21,598 bases of DNA from Planctomycetaceae bacterium (GCA_027488415.1 JAIYBS010000228.1:1-21598); one strand, 5' to 3'. Shown: positions 8,137 through 15,746, counted from the first letter of the stretch. The notes: a model not told the origin generated them from the sequence alone. Numbers and translations: made by a program.

Positions 8137-9029
8137 CACTCGGGACCCCGGAGCATCTGGCGGGTCTGGTCGTCGACGCCGCGGCTGACTTCCTTCTCCA
8201 TCAGCTGGTCCATCTGCGAGTCCCAGCCCTGGTTCATGTTCTTGAAGTAGTCGGCCATCGCCTGCTTCTGCGCGGTCATCTGGCCCATCGCCTGCTGCAT
8301 CTGCGCGCGCATCTTCGCGGGGTCGCCCTGCTGGTAGCGGACGTTCACGTTCCCGCCGCCGGTCGGCATGCCGTCGGGGCCGGTCGGCGCGGCGGGCTGC
8401 GCGCTCTTGGTCATCAGCATGCGCACCTTGCGGGCCGGCTTGACGCCGCTCTGCAGCGTCATGGTGACCGCGATGCCCTGGTCGCTGAATCCGTACTCGA
8501 GGCCGACGCTGCGGGGCGTCCCCTTCGGCGTGTCGAGCGGGGCGGCCGTCGCGAAGACGAACGAGCCGACCTCCGGCATCCATTCGCCGTGCTGGTAGAC
8601 CATCGACTTGTCGAGCTCGGTCAGCATCACGTGCGTGTACTTGTTGAGGCCCGGCGAGTAGCCGAAGTAGTCGACCTGCTCGAGCACGTAGCTGCCGCTG
8701 TAGAGCGTGGTCTCGCCCATCAGGAAGTTGTCGCTGAGCACGAAGGTGAAGTGCGCGCTGCCGTTGATGTCGCCGACGGGCTTGTCGTTCTCGTCGAACG
8801 ACTGGCCCGTGATGTCCCAGCGGCCGACGAACTGGTTGAGGACCTCCATCGCCTTGCGGGTCTCGAGGGTGACCTGCTCGGGCGTCGGCTTCGGCCGGCC
8901 GGCGGGGCGGCCGCCGTCCTGGAGGAGCGCGGCGCCGAGGAGCACCGCGGCGGCGGCGCCGAGGACGGCGCCGGCGGCTGCTGCCGCGGCGGTGCTGCGG
9001 CGGGCGGGGGCGGGCTGAAGGTCGGTCAT
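8136..9029 (-). CDS. DUF1579-like membrane-anchored or secreted protein
   Basis: This 297-aa protein has an Ala-rich hydrophobic segment at about residues 13-37 that could be an anchor or uncleaved signal. A domain resembling DUF1579 follows (FVGRWDITGQSFDEN, then alternating beta-strands such as NFLMGETTLYSGSYVLEQVDYFGYSP and a DKSMVYQHGEW segment). The last ~80 residues are Met/Gln-rich (MRAQMQQAMGQMTAQKQAM) and probably coiled-coil. DUF1579 proteins have a lipocalin-like barrel look and no established function. The ATG at 9029 is supported by a strong GGAGGAG ribosome-binding site 5-10 nt upstream, unlike the leaderless-looking genes. It forms a unit with der. A TAGACT box at 9078-9073 would give a leader of roughly 35 nt. 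Confidence 0.78.
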   Translation of the reverse strand: MTDLQPAPARRSTAAAAAAGAVLGAAAAVLLGAALLQDGGRPAGRPKPTPEQVTLETRKAMEVLNQFVGRWDITGQSFDENDKPVGDINGSAHFTFVLSDNFLMGETTLYSGSYVLEQVDYFGYSPGLNKYTHVMLTELDKSMVYQHGEWMPEVGSFVFATAAPLDTPKGTPRSVGLEYGFSDQGIAVTMTLQSGVKPARKVRMLMTKSAQPAAPTGPDGMPTGGGNVNVRYQQGDPAKMRAQMQQAMGQMTAQKQAMADYFKNMNQGWDSQMDQLMEKEVSRGVDDQTRQMLRGPE

Positions 9030-9100
9030 GGTTCTCTCCTCCGTGGGGCCGCGGGACGCGGCGGGACGGCGCAGTCTACGCTTGGCCGCACGGAGCACCG
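9030..9100. promoter_or_regulatory. Divergent promoter region with overlapping -10 boxes
   Basis: In this 71-bp gap TAGACT on the minus strand (9078 to 9073) overlaps TACGCT on the plus strand (9077-9082). The first would serve the DUF1579-like gene and the second upp. Both genes have Shine-Dalgarno sequences (GGAGGAG on the minus strand; CGGAG near 9091-9095 on the plus strand). The -10 boxes are correspondingly farther from the start codons (43 and 18 nt) than at the leaderless-looking genes. Confidence 0.45.
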
Positions 9101-9760
9101 ATGCCCACGCATTCCGACTCGTTCGCCAACCTCCGGGTGTTCGACCACCCGCTGATCCAGCACAAGCTCACGATCGCGCGGGACCGTCGGACGCCGCCCG
9201 GGGACTTCCGGCGCCTGCTGAACGAGATCGCGGGGCTGATGACCTACGAGGTGTCGCGGCGCTTCGATGTGCGCGGCGTCCAGGTCGAGACCCCGCTCGA
9301 GCGGACGGAGGGTCGGCAGCTGAGCCGACCGGTGACGCTCGTGCCGATCCTGCGCGCGGGCCTCAGCATGACCGACGGCGTGATGCAGCTCTTCCCCGAG
9401 GCGCGCGTCGGGCACATCGGCATCCGCCGCGACGAGGCGACGCATCGCCCGGTGTTCTATTACGCGAAGCTGCCGCACGACGTGCGCGACGGGTACTCGA
9501 TCGTGATCGACCCGATGCTCGCGACGGGCGGAAGCGCGTGCGCCGCGATCCGCTACCTGAAGGACGCGGGGTGCCGGGACATCCAGATGATCTGCCTCGT
9601 CGCGGCGCCCGAGGGCGTGCGTCGGGTGCACGACGAGCATCCCGACGTCATGGTGCATGCCGCGTCGCTCGACCGCGAGCTCGACGGGAACGCGTACATC
9701 CGACCGGGACTCGGGGACGCGGGTGACCGCGTGTTCGGGACGGTGGACGTGGGGTCCTAA
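9101..9760 (+). CDS. upp: Uracil phosphoribosyltransferase
   Basis: This 219-aa cytoplasmic salvage enzyme makes UMP from uracil and PRPP. The PRPP-binding loop VIDPMLATGGSA is at about 135-146. ILRAGLSM is at about 83-90. The C-terminal uracil-recognition segment GNAYIRPGLGDAGDRVFGT is at about 195-213. Length and motif order match the family. The ATG at 9101 has CGGAG about 6 nt upstream. The stop codon TAA (9758-9760) is the first three bases of a large inverted repeat shared with the convergent adenosyltransferase gene, so the extreme C-terminus abuts that element. Confidence 0.97.
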   Translation: MPTHSDSFANLRVFDHPLIQHKLTIARDRRTPPGDFRRLLNEIAGLMTYEVSRRFDVRGVQVETPLERTEGRQLSRPVTLVPILRAGLSMTDGVMQLFPEARVGHIGIRRDEATHRPVFYYAKLPHDVRDGYSIVIDPMLATGGSACAAIRYLKDAGCRDIQMICLVAAPEGVRRVHDEHPDVMVHAASLDRELDGNAYIRPGLGDAGDRVFGTVDVGS

Positions 9761-9865
9761 ATCCGTTCCTGGTAATGGTGGCACCAATTTCGGGGTGCCC
9801 GCAATCGAGCGTCCTCTGCGGCGGATCGCCCGAAATTGGTGCCACCATTACCAGGAACGGATTTA
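9758..9865. repeat. Large perfect inverted repeat between convergent genes
   Basis: Arms of 37 bp (9758-9794 and 9829-9865) are perfectly complementary around a 34-nt centre. The left arm begins TAAATCCGTTCCTGG and ends CACCAATTTCGGG. The first TAA is the upp stop; by symmetry the last bases give the stop of the opposite gene. There is no T-run typical of an intrinsic terminator, although a transcript would form a very long hairpin. The AT-richer sequence differs from the surroundings, suggesting an inserted element of a dispersed family. No transposase is present in the window. Confidence 0.85.
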
Positions 9866-10438
9866 ACCGGGTACGGATTTCGGCGTCCACGGCACGTCGG
9901 GCATGCCGCGCTCGTGGTTCGCTCGGCGCGCCATCGCGAAGAAGAGGTCGCTCAGCCGGTTCATGTAGCGCAGCAGCGGATCGCCCACCGGCTCGATGCT
10001 GCCGAGCGAGATGATCGCCCGCTCCGCGCGCCGGCAGACGGTGCGCGCCACGTGCAGCCGCGCGGCGAGCTCGGTGCCCGCGGGCATCACGGACGTGCGC
10101 AGCGGCGGGTTCGCCGAGTCGATCTCGTCGATCCATCCTTCCGCCTCGGCGACGTCGGCATCGTCGATGCGGTGGATGCGCGCCTGCTGCTTCGCGCCCT
10201 CGGGCGTGGCGAGGTCGGCGCCGATGTCGAAGAGCCGCGATTGCATCGCCGACAGGATCGCGTGCAGCCGCGCCTCGAACGCGTGCGCCGGGTCGCAGGA
10301 GCACATCACGACGCCGAGCAGCGAGTTCAGCTCGTCGACCGTGCCGTACGCCTCGATGCGGGGGTGGTCCTTCGAGACGCGCGCGCCGCTGAAGAGGCCG
10401 GTGGTGCCGTCGTCGCCGGTGCGGGTGTAGAGCTTCAT
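9863..10438 (-). CDS. Cob(I)alamin / corrinoid adenosyltransferase, PduO type
   Basis: This 191-aa enzyme transfers the 5'-deoxyadenosyl group of ATP to reduced corrinoid to form adenosylcobalamin. The N-terminal ATP-binding TRTGDDGTTGL is at residues 5-15. GTVDELNSLLG is at 32-42. The helical RRAERAII segment is at about 139-146 and RYMNRLSDLFF near 162-172; all are typical of PduO/MMAB-type enzymes. A GAAGGA ribosome-binding site precedes the ATG at 10438. It lies 41 bp downstream of the asparaginase-family gene on the same strand. Its stop codon lies inside the right end of the 37-bp-arm inverted repeat. No cobalamin-dependent enzyme is visible in the window. Confidence 0.94.
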   Translation of the reverse strand: MKLYTRTGDDGTTGLFSGARVSKDHPRIEAYGTVDELNSLLGVVMCSCDPAHAFEARLHAILSAMQSRLFDIGADLATPEGAKQQARIHRIDDADVAEAEGWIDEIDSANPPLRTSVMPAGTELAARLHVARTVCRRAERAIISLGSIEPVGDPLLRYMNRLSDLFFAMARRANHERGMPDVPWTPKSVPG

Positions 10439-10479
10439 GGCGGATGTCCTTCGCGGTGCCGGGAGGCGCGGATTCGTCG

Positions 10480-11466
10480 TCAGTCCGCGCGGAGCGTAAA
10501 GCCCGGCGGCTCGAGCCGCTCCCCGGCGGGCGTGCGCACCGCGACCAGGAAGCCCGTGCGCAGCGCGGCGGCGCCCACGGTGCCGTCCGGGCCGACGACC
10601 ACGAACGCGGTCTGGTGGTGCGGCTCGATGCGGTAGCTGCGGCCGATCCGCTCGACGACCGTGCGCGCGGCCTCGAGCGGCGTCGCCCCGCGCCGCATCT
10701 CCTCGACCGCGAGGAACGCGCCGCAGACGCCCATGATCAGCTCGCCCGTCCCGGTCGCGGTGGCGGCACCGACGCCCGGCTCGACGTACAGGCCGTGCCC
10801 GATGATCGGCGAGTCCCCGACGCGGCCCGGCACCTTCCACGGCATTCCGCTCGTGCTGCACGCGCCCGCGAGCTGCCCGTCCGCGCCCACCGCGAGCGAG
10901 CCGATGGTGTCGTGGTCGTGCCAGCGCGTCTCGTTGCGCGCGTGCGACCCGAAGAGCGCTCCCGCGCCGGGATCTCCCGAGTCGACCGGGCGCAGCGCGC
11001 GGTCGCGTGCCTGCGCGGCGGCCGCGTCGAGCGTCGGCGGCGCGGCGCGCCACCGTTCCCATGCCTCGCGCGCGGCGTCGGAGACGAGCTCGCGCGACGG
11101 CTCGCCGTGCAGGTCGGCGAACTCGTCCGCCGCCTCGCCGACGAGCATCACGTGCGGCGTGCGCTCCATCACGAGCCGCGCGACCCGAGCCGGGTGCAGG
11201 TGCCGCCGCAGCCCGCAGGCGCTGCCGCATTCGGCCGGCGACCGCATCACGCAGCCGTCGAGCGTCACCCGCCCGGCGGCGTCCGGCAGTCCGCCGAAGC
11301 CGACGCTGTCGACCGCCGGATCCTCCTCGGCGACCCGGCAGGCCTCGAGGACGGCGTCCAGCGGGTCGCCGCCGGCTGCGAGTGCCGGCCAGGCCGCGGC
11401 ATTCCCGCGGGCCGAGAAACTCCACGTTGACGCGATGCAGGGGACGAAGCCGTTCGGATTGCTCAT
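10480..11466 (-). CDS. Ntn-hydrolase asparaginase family (glycosylasparaginase/isoaspartyl-peptidase-like)
   Basis: This 328-aa member of the type-2 asparaginase family matures by autocleavage before a nucleophilic threonine. That residue is Thr187 in HDHDTIGS. Downstream are STSGMPWK at about 204-211 and GRVGDSPIIGHGLYVE at 214-229, which match N4-(beta-N-acetylglucosaminyl)-L-asparaginases, followed by GTGE. The N-terminal part includes VGFGGLPDAAGRVTLDGCVM, also a family hallmark. I see no convincing signal peptide, whereas several relatives are exported, so location is uncertain. The ATG at 11466 has no clear Shine-Dalgarno; a TAATCT box lies 11 nt upstream. It is the first gene of a likely unit with the adenosyltransferase. 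Whether it cleaves GlcNAc-Asn or isoaspartyl bonds cannot be decided here. Confidence 0.9.
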   Translation of the reverse strand: MSNPNGFVPCIASTWSFSARGNAAAWPALAAGGDPLDAVLEACRVAEEDPAVDSVGFGGLPDAAGRVTLDGCVMRSPAECGSACGLRRHLHPARVARLVMERTPHVMLVGEAADEFADLHGEPSRELVSDAAREAWERWRAAPPTLDAAAAQARDRALRPVDSGDPGAGALFGSHARNETRWHDHDTIGSLAVGADGQLAGACSTSGMPWKVPGRVGDSPIIGHGLYVEPGVGAATATGTGELIMGVCGAFLAVEEMRRGATPLEAARTVVERIGRSYRIEPHHQTAFVVVGPDGTVGAAALRTGFLVAVRTPAGERLEPPGFTLRAD

Positions 11467-11781
11467 TATCAGGACACAGATTACGGCCGGCCTGCCGCCC
11501 GTGGCTCCTCCGGAAATCCACGGAACCCCCTGAATCTTGGAGGTCCCGTCCCTCCGTATCCGAACTGGGACGGATATCGTTTCCAGTCCCGGTCTTCCGC
11601 TCGGAAGTCCCGGGGTCCCAACGGCTTCGCGATCCTGCCGCCAAAGGATCGCACCCTGTTCGGGTCCAACCTGCCGGTGCAGGTCCGCCGAAACTCGAAG
11701 CCTCGGCGGCTCCTCAAGTGCCGGTCACGTCTCGGTTCGGACTCTTCGTGCGGCCCGCGGGCTGCAGAAAGGCGAGATGGA
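11467..11781 (+). promoter_or_regulatory. Long structured untranslated leader / intergenic region upstream of the pseudopilin gene
   Basis: I find no credible gene in this 315-bp gap. It holds several short dyads: CCGTCCC/GGGACGG (11546-11552, 11567-11573), CTTCCG/CGGAAG (11594-11607), GCGATCC/GGATCGC (11629-11652), ACCTG/CAGGT (around 11670-11685), CCGCCG/CGGCGG (11685-11709), and a GC-rich hairpin just before the AAAGGCGAG ribosome-binding site. TATCGT at 11575-11580 could be a -10 box giving a leader near 195 nt. TAATCT on the minus strand (11483 to 11478) may serve the asparaginase gene. Confidence 0.5.
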
Positions 11782-12927
11782 ATGAACCGTCTCAAGAAGG
11801 GCTTCACGATCGTCGAGCTGCTGGTGGTCGTTTCGATCATCGCGCTGCTCATCGCGATCCTGCTGCCTGCCATCGGCAAGGCTCGTGATGCAGCGCTCAT
11901 CACGCAGAGCCTCGGCAACCTGCGCAACATGGTCGCGGCGTGCAACGCGTACGGCGCCGACTACAACGACCGCCAGTACACCGCGGTGCCCGACGAGGTC
12001 GGCCTGTACGGCAACTGGGGCGCGGCGTGCGGCGGCATCGTCGCCACGCAGTGCATCCCGCAGATGGTCCTCGGCTGGGACTCCGGCGGCGGCCTCTGGG
12101 GCTACTGGATCGCCGGACAGGCCCCGCGCTGCGCGGGATGGCCCGGCACCTGCGGCAACTTCATCGTCTACCAGGCGTGCGATTACTGGGGCGGCAGCTG
12201 GCTCGGCTCGTGGCGCCTCACCAACTGCAAGGCGTTCAACAGCTACGTGAACGGCCGGTACTACGACAAGGCCTTCTGGGCCCCGAAGGACCGCATCACG
12301 CTCGAGCCCGTGCAGAAGTACTTCGACAGCCCGGTCGAGTTCGCCTTCGACCAGACCAACTACGCGGAGCCCACCTACTGCTGGAGCCCCGCCGCGATGT
12401 GGTCGCCTGACGTTCTGTCGTGGTGCCGCCGTCAGGGCGTCACCGGCAACTGCCAGGGCGGCGGCACCGCGGTGACCGCTCGTCCCGGCGCTGCCCCGCA
12501 GGCCGCGACCATGCCCGGCGCCTACAAGAGCCCGTCGGCCAGCATGGCGCAGTACCCCTCGCTCAAGTGGCGCATGTGGGAGCACCAGTGGCTCCAGAAC
12601 CGCGAAGGCGGCGAAGTGAACCCCGCGTTCAACACGCCGACCCCGTGGTTCTTCAACCATGGCTACAACAGCGCTCCCGCCACGATGTTCTTCGACGGTC
12701 ACACGCAGGTCGTGTCGATCGCCGGCATCCAGCAGGACAACGACCTTGCGACGTCGCAGGGTGGCAAGCCGATCTGGTTCAGCTCCATCGCGGGCAACAC
12801 CGACGGCTACTACTCGAACGCGTCGTACGACATGCTCGTCTACCGTCCCGGCGCCGCGGCCGTTGCCGCCGGCGTCGCCACGGTCGACGGCATCCTCGGT
12901 CGTGACATGCTCCGCATCGGCGACTGA
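11782..12927 (+). CDS. Large type IV pilin-like / type II secretion pseudopilin-like protein
   Basis: This 381-aa protein begins with a short basic leader (MNRLKKG) and a prepilin-peptidase site, G^FTIVE, followed by a hydrophobic helix of about 20 residues (LLVVVSIIALLIAILLPAIG). After cleavage and N-methylation the mature protein would start with Phe and carry the conserved Glu5. It would be assembled into a pseudopilus or held in the inner membrane. The globular domain is Trp/Tyr/Cys-rich with about ten cysteines, and ends with an MFFDGHTQVV segment like the DG-motif of planctomycete DUF1559-type proteins. The start is supported by AAAGGCGAG upstream. No other secretion gene is nearby. It is followed by a strong terminator and is probably a single-gene unit. 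Substrate or partner is unknown. Confidence 0.87.
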   Translation: MNRLKKGFTIVELLVVVSIIALLIAILLPAIGKARDAALITQSLGNLRNMVAACNAYGADYNDRQYTAVPDEVGLYGNWGAACGGIVATQCIPQMVLGWDSGGGLWGYWIAGQAPRCAGWPGTCGNFIVYQACDYWGGSWLGSWRLTNCKAFNSYVNGRYYDKAFWAPKDRITLEPVQKYFDSPVEFAFDQTNYAEPTYCWSPAAMWSPDVLSWCRRQGVTGNCQGGGTAVTARPGAAPQAATMPGAYKSPSASMAQYPSLKWRMWEHQWLQNREGGEVNPAFNTPTPWFFNHGYNSAPATMFFDGHTQVVSIAGIQQDNDLATSQGGKPIWFSSIAGNTDGYYSNASYDMLVYRPGAAAVAAGVATVDGILGRDMLRIGD

Positions 12928-12995
12928 CGCCGGGCCAGGCATCGCGGAGCCGGACATCGTTTCGGTCCCGCTGGCCTGACTTCCATGCAACTTCC

Positions 12996-13035
12996 CGCGA
13001 GGGTCACCGTTTGACGGTGACCCTCGCGCGCTTTT
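12996..13035 (+). terminator. Rho-independent terminator after the pseudopilin gene
   Basis: Perfect 14-bp arms, CGCGAGGGTCACCG (12996-13009) and its complement (13015-13028), enclose TTTGA and are followed by CGCTTTT. The hairpin starts 68 bp after the pseudopilin stop codon and fits an intrinsic terminator for that transcript. Confidence 0.85.
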
Positions 13036-13085
13036 GGGCCGGCCGTCCCGCCGCGTCTGGCCGCGGCGATGCGTGCACCGCGACC

Positions 13086-13112
13086 TACACTCGTGGGTTC
13101 GAAAGGCCTCCC
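13086..13112 (+). promoter_or_regulatory. Putative promoter -10 and ribosome-binding site of the M28 peptidase gene
   Basis: TACACT at 13086-13091 resembles a -10 element, and GAAAGG at 13101-13106 is a plausible ribosome-binding site 6 nt before the ATG at 13113. The leader would be about 14 nt. Inferred from sequence. Confidence 0.4.
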
Positions 13113-15218
13113 ATGGATCGAAGCAGCATGGATCGAAGCAGCAGCCGTCTCCCGCTCCTCGCACTCGCGCTCGTCCCGACCCTCGCGGCGCTCGCGCCCG
13201 CGGCGCAGGACGCTCCCGCGAAGGGCGCCGCCGACGCTCCCGCGAAGGACGCGCCCGCCGCGCAGCCCGCGGCCGCGCAGGACGCCGCGAAGGGCAAGGT
13301 CATCGAGGGGCCGGTCAACGTCTACACCTGGGCGCCCGACGACAGCGCGAAGGCGGTCGAGGCGAAGGACATCGACCTGCACAAGGTCTTCAAGGACCTC
13401 GGGCCCGTCGCCACGCGCTGGTACCAGCACGCGATCACGCTCTCGAACCCGTGGTTCGAGGGACGCGCGCCCGGCGTGAGGGGCAACGACCTCGCGGCCG
13501 AGTACCTCGAGTTCTGGATGAAGGACATGGGGCTCGAGCCCGCGTTCCCCGCGGTCGGCGCCGACGGCGTGACCCCGAAGGACGGCGATTGGACGAGCTA
13601 CATGCAGGAGTTCGCGCTCACCGGCGGCGCGCCGAAGGTCGAGACCGGCACGATGCGCCTCGCGGGCAAGGAGCTCGAGCGCGGCAAGGACTTCGCGGTG
13701 CTCGGCGTCTCCGGCAACGGCGAGGTCGACGCGCCCGTGACGTTCGTCGGCTACGGCATCGAGAAGGGCGAGCGCGGGTACTCGAGCTTCGAGGAAGGCA
13801 CCGACCTGAAGGGCCGCTACGCGATGGTGTTCCGCTACGAGCCGCTCGACGACCGCGGCCGGTCCATGTGGGCCGACCGGCGTTTCAGCGAGTTCTCGGC
13901 GATGACGGGGAAGATCGACGCGCTCGTCGACCGCGGCGCCGCGGGCATCATCCTGGTGGCGCCTCCCGGCGTGCGCGACGGCAAGACCGCGCTCGAGGAC
14001 GTGTCGACGAGCCGCTGGGGGCGGCCGCTCGACATCCCGATGCTGCAGGTTTCCGCCGAGGTCGCCGAGCGCATCCTGCAGGCGGGGTCGCCGGACAAGG
14101 CGACCGCCACGCTGATGGACTGGCGCAGGCTCGCCGACGAGGGCAAGGTCAAGTGCGTCGCGCTCGGCGACGGTGCGAAGGTCGCGACCGCGACGAAGCT
14201 GTCGACCGGCGGCACGCCGACGCAGAACGTCGGCGGAGTCGTGCGCGGCAAGGGCGCGCTGAAGGACGAGTGGATCGTCGTCGGCGCCCACTATGACCAC
14301 GTCGGCTACGGCTACTTCGGCTCGGCCCCGCAGTACACGGGCCAGCTGCACCCCGGCGCGGACGACAACGCGAGCGGCACCTCGGCGATGCTCTGCGTCG
14401 CGCAGGCGATCGCCGACCTCTACGGCGGGAAGGACGCGCCGAAGGACGCGCGCAGCGTGCTGTTCCTGGGCTTCACCGCCGAGGAGAGCGGGCTGCGCGG
14501 CTCGAAGTGGTACGTCGAGCACCCGACGATCGCCGGCGACAAGATGTCGCTGATGGTCAACATGGACATGGTCGGCCGCCTGCGGTCGGACGACCTGAGC
14601 GTCGGCGGCATGTCGAGCGCGAAGGACATGATCGACGTGATGCGCCCGGTGTTCGAGCGGAGCGGGCTGACGATCCGTGCCGATCCGTCGGGCCGCGGAC
14701 CGAGCGACCACGCGAGCTTCTACGGCGCGGGCATCCCGGTGGTGTTCATCTACACGGGCAACCACGACGTCTATCACACGCCGAAGGACACGGGCGACAC
14801 GCTCAACCCGGAGGGCGCGGCCAAGATCGTCGCGATGGCGACGGACATGGTGACGACGATCGCGACGCGGCCGGAGAAGCTCGAGTTCAAGGCGGACGGC
14901 GGCCGCACCGCGGACCGCGGCTACGCGGCCGTGCGCCTCGGCGTCATGCCCGGGATGAGCGACGACCGACCGGCGGGCGCGCCCGCGGGCGGCGTGCTCG
15001 TCGACGGCGTGAGCCCCGAGACGTCCGCCGCCGACGCCGGCATCACGAAGGGCGACGTGCTCCTGGCGTGGAACGGCGAGGAGCTCGACGGCGCGGGCGG
15101 CATGATGAAGCGGCTGCGCGAGCAGAAGCCCGGCGACGTCGTGAAGGTCAAGCTCTGGCGCGATGGCAAGGAGCTGGAGGTCGAGGTGACCCTGCGCGCG
15201 GCGAAGCCGAAGGAGTGA
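13113..15218 (+). CDS. Secreted M28-family zinc aminopeptidase with PA-like and PDZ domains
   Basis: This 701-aa protein has a signal peptide (LPLLALALVPTLAALAPAAQ) and an Ala/Pro/Lys-rich linker. A PA-like domain is inserted before the catalytic core (about 190-370). The M28 di-zinc core follows with its usual ligands: His in GAHYDHVG (about 392), Asp in HPGADDNASG (about 417), Glu pair in AEESGLRGS (about 457), Asp in NMDMVGR (about 485) and His in YHTPKDTGDT (about 555). A C-terminal PDZ domain (about 605-700, with GVLVDGVSPETSAADAGITKGDVLLAWNG) may bind substrate tails or partners. It would act outside the inner membrane on peptides. Two start codons lie in a perfect 15-bp tandem repeat; 13113 is chosen because of the ribosome-binding site. 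It converges on the eRF1-like gene through a bidirectional hairpin. Confidence 0.93.
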   Translation: MDRSSMDRSSSRLPLLALALVPTLAALAPAAQDAPAKGAADAPAKDAPAAQPAAAQDAAKGKVIEGPVNVYTWAPDDSAKAVEAKDIDLHKVFKDLGPVATRWYQHAITLSNPWFEGRAPGVRGNDLAAEYLEFWMKDMGLEPAFPAVGADGVTPKDGDWTSYMQEFALTGGAPKVETGTMRLAGKELERGKDFAVLGVSGNGEVDAPVTFVGYGIEKGERGYSSFEEGTDLKGRYAMVFRYEPLDDRGRSMWADRRFSEFSAMTGKIDALVDRGAAGIILVAPPGVRDGKTALEDVSTSRWGRPLDIPMLQVSAEVAERILQAGSPDKATATLMDWRRLADEGKVKCVALGDGAKVATATKLSTGGTPTQNVGGVVRGKGALKDEWIVVGAHYDHVGYGYFGSAPQYTGQLHPGADDNASGTSAMLCVAQAIADLYGGKDAPKDARSVLFLGFTAEESGLRGSKWYVEHPTIAGDKMSLMVNMDMVGRLRSDDLSVGGMSSAKDMIDVMRPVFERSGLTIRADPSGRGPSDHASFYGAGIPVVFIYTGNHDVYHTPKDTGDTLNPEGAAKIVAMATDMVTTIATRPEKLEFKADGGRTADRGYAAVRLGVMPGMSDDRPAGAPAGGVLVDGVSPETSAADAGITKGDVLLAWNGEELDGAGGMMKRLREQKPGDVVKVKLWRDGKELEVEVTLRAAKPKE

Positions 15219-15223
15219 GCCGA

Positions 15224-15256
15224 GAAAATATGCCGGGGGTCCCCCGGCATATTTTC
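15224..15256. terminator. Bidirectional hairpin terminator (33-bp palindrome)
   Basis: The arms GAAAATATGCCGGGGG (15224-15239) and its complement (15241-15256) are perfect around one base. Each strand reads A-tract, GC stem, TTTT, so it can terminate both the M28 gene and the convergent small gene. The minus-strand stop codon TGA lies inside the right arm. A near copy is present at 19716-19748. Confidence 0.85.
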
Positions 15257-15734
15257 AGCGGCCGGTGTGCTCCGCGATGATCGGGTGCTCGCGCGCCGCG
15301 GCGTGCGCGAACGCGGCGCGCGCGAGCGCCACGAGCTGCGCGTCGTTCGGGTGATCGACCGTCTCGACGCCGATGACGTGGTGCTCGAAGCCGCCCGGGT
15401 GGTTGCGCACCAGGAACTTCACGAACTCGTGCTTCGCCGAGCCGGGCCCCACGATCAGTACCTGCGAGCAGTGCAGCACGATCTGCCCGAGCTTCGCGAA
15501 GAGCGGCGTGTCGTCGGGGTGCCGCCTTCCGTAGCGGCCGGCCGCGGACGGGTCGCTGGTGCGGAAGCGGTCGTGCAGGCCCTCGAGGTCGAGGTGCGCG
15601 GCCGACACCTGCGACAGCTCGACGCCGTCGAGGAAGCGCAGCCGCGCGCCCTGATGGTCGAGGAAGATGACCGCCGCATCGTGGTTCGAGTCGAGGCAGG
15701 CGCCCGCGCAGTGGAGGATCGTGGGTTCCATCAT
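15255..15734 (-). CDS. eRF1 domain-like 'translational machinery protein' family member
   Basis: This 159-aa protein has VIFLDHQGARLRFLDG near the N-terminus, LIVGPGSAKHEFVKFL at about 102-117, and VIGVETVDHPNDAQLVALARAAF at about 128-150. These match a family of small bacterial proteins commonly named translational machinery protein, related to the third domain of archaeal/eukaryotic release factor eRF1. The function is not established. The ATG at 15734 is preferred over the adjacent ATG at 15731 because a TACGGT box ends exactly 6 nt upstream. There is no Shine-Dalgarno. The frame remains open upstream, but those codons are not family-like. Its stop codon is embedded in the bidirectional hairpin. 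Confidence 0.75.
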   Translation of the reverse strand: MMEPTILHCAGACLDSNHDAAVIFLDHQGARLRFLDGVELSQVSAAHLDLEGLHDRFRTSDPSAAGRYGRRHPDDTPLFAKLGQIVLHCSQVLIVGPGSAKHEFVKFLVRNHPGGFEHHVIGVETVDHPNDAQLVALARAAFAHAAAREHPIIAEHTGR

Positions 15735-15746
15735 GTGCGCACCGTA
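15735..15746 (-). promoter_or_regulatory. Putative -10 box adjacent to the eRF1-like gene
   Basis: TACGGT on the minus strand (15746 to 15741) is followed by 6 nt and the ATG at 15734. It sits in the palindrome ACCGTACGGT. The geometry equals that of gpmI, the YggS-like gene and the SDR gene. Inferred. Confidence 0.45.

Noticed and set aside
11467..11781. c-di-GMP (GEMM) riboswitch in the pseudopilin leader
   Set aside because: The conserved core sequences that I know for this class are absent; only unspecific hairpins are seen.
11537..11785. TTG-started 82-codon frame in the pseudopilin leader, ending in an ATGA overlap with its ATG
   Set aside because: The overlap is suggestive of coupling, but the product is Arg/Ser/Gly-rich with no codon-position bias or hydrophobic or structural pattern, and the start is weak. 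The region is better explained as structured RNA.
13011..13112. Upstream extension of the M28 peptidase frame
   Set aside because: It starts inside the terminator hairpin of the previous gene, and the signal peptide would be buried; the ATG at 13113 has a ribosome-binding site.
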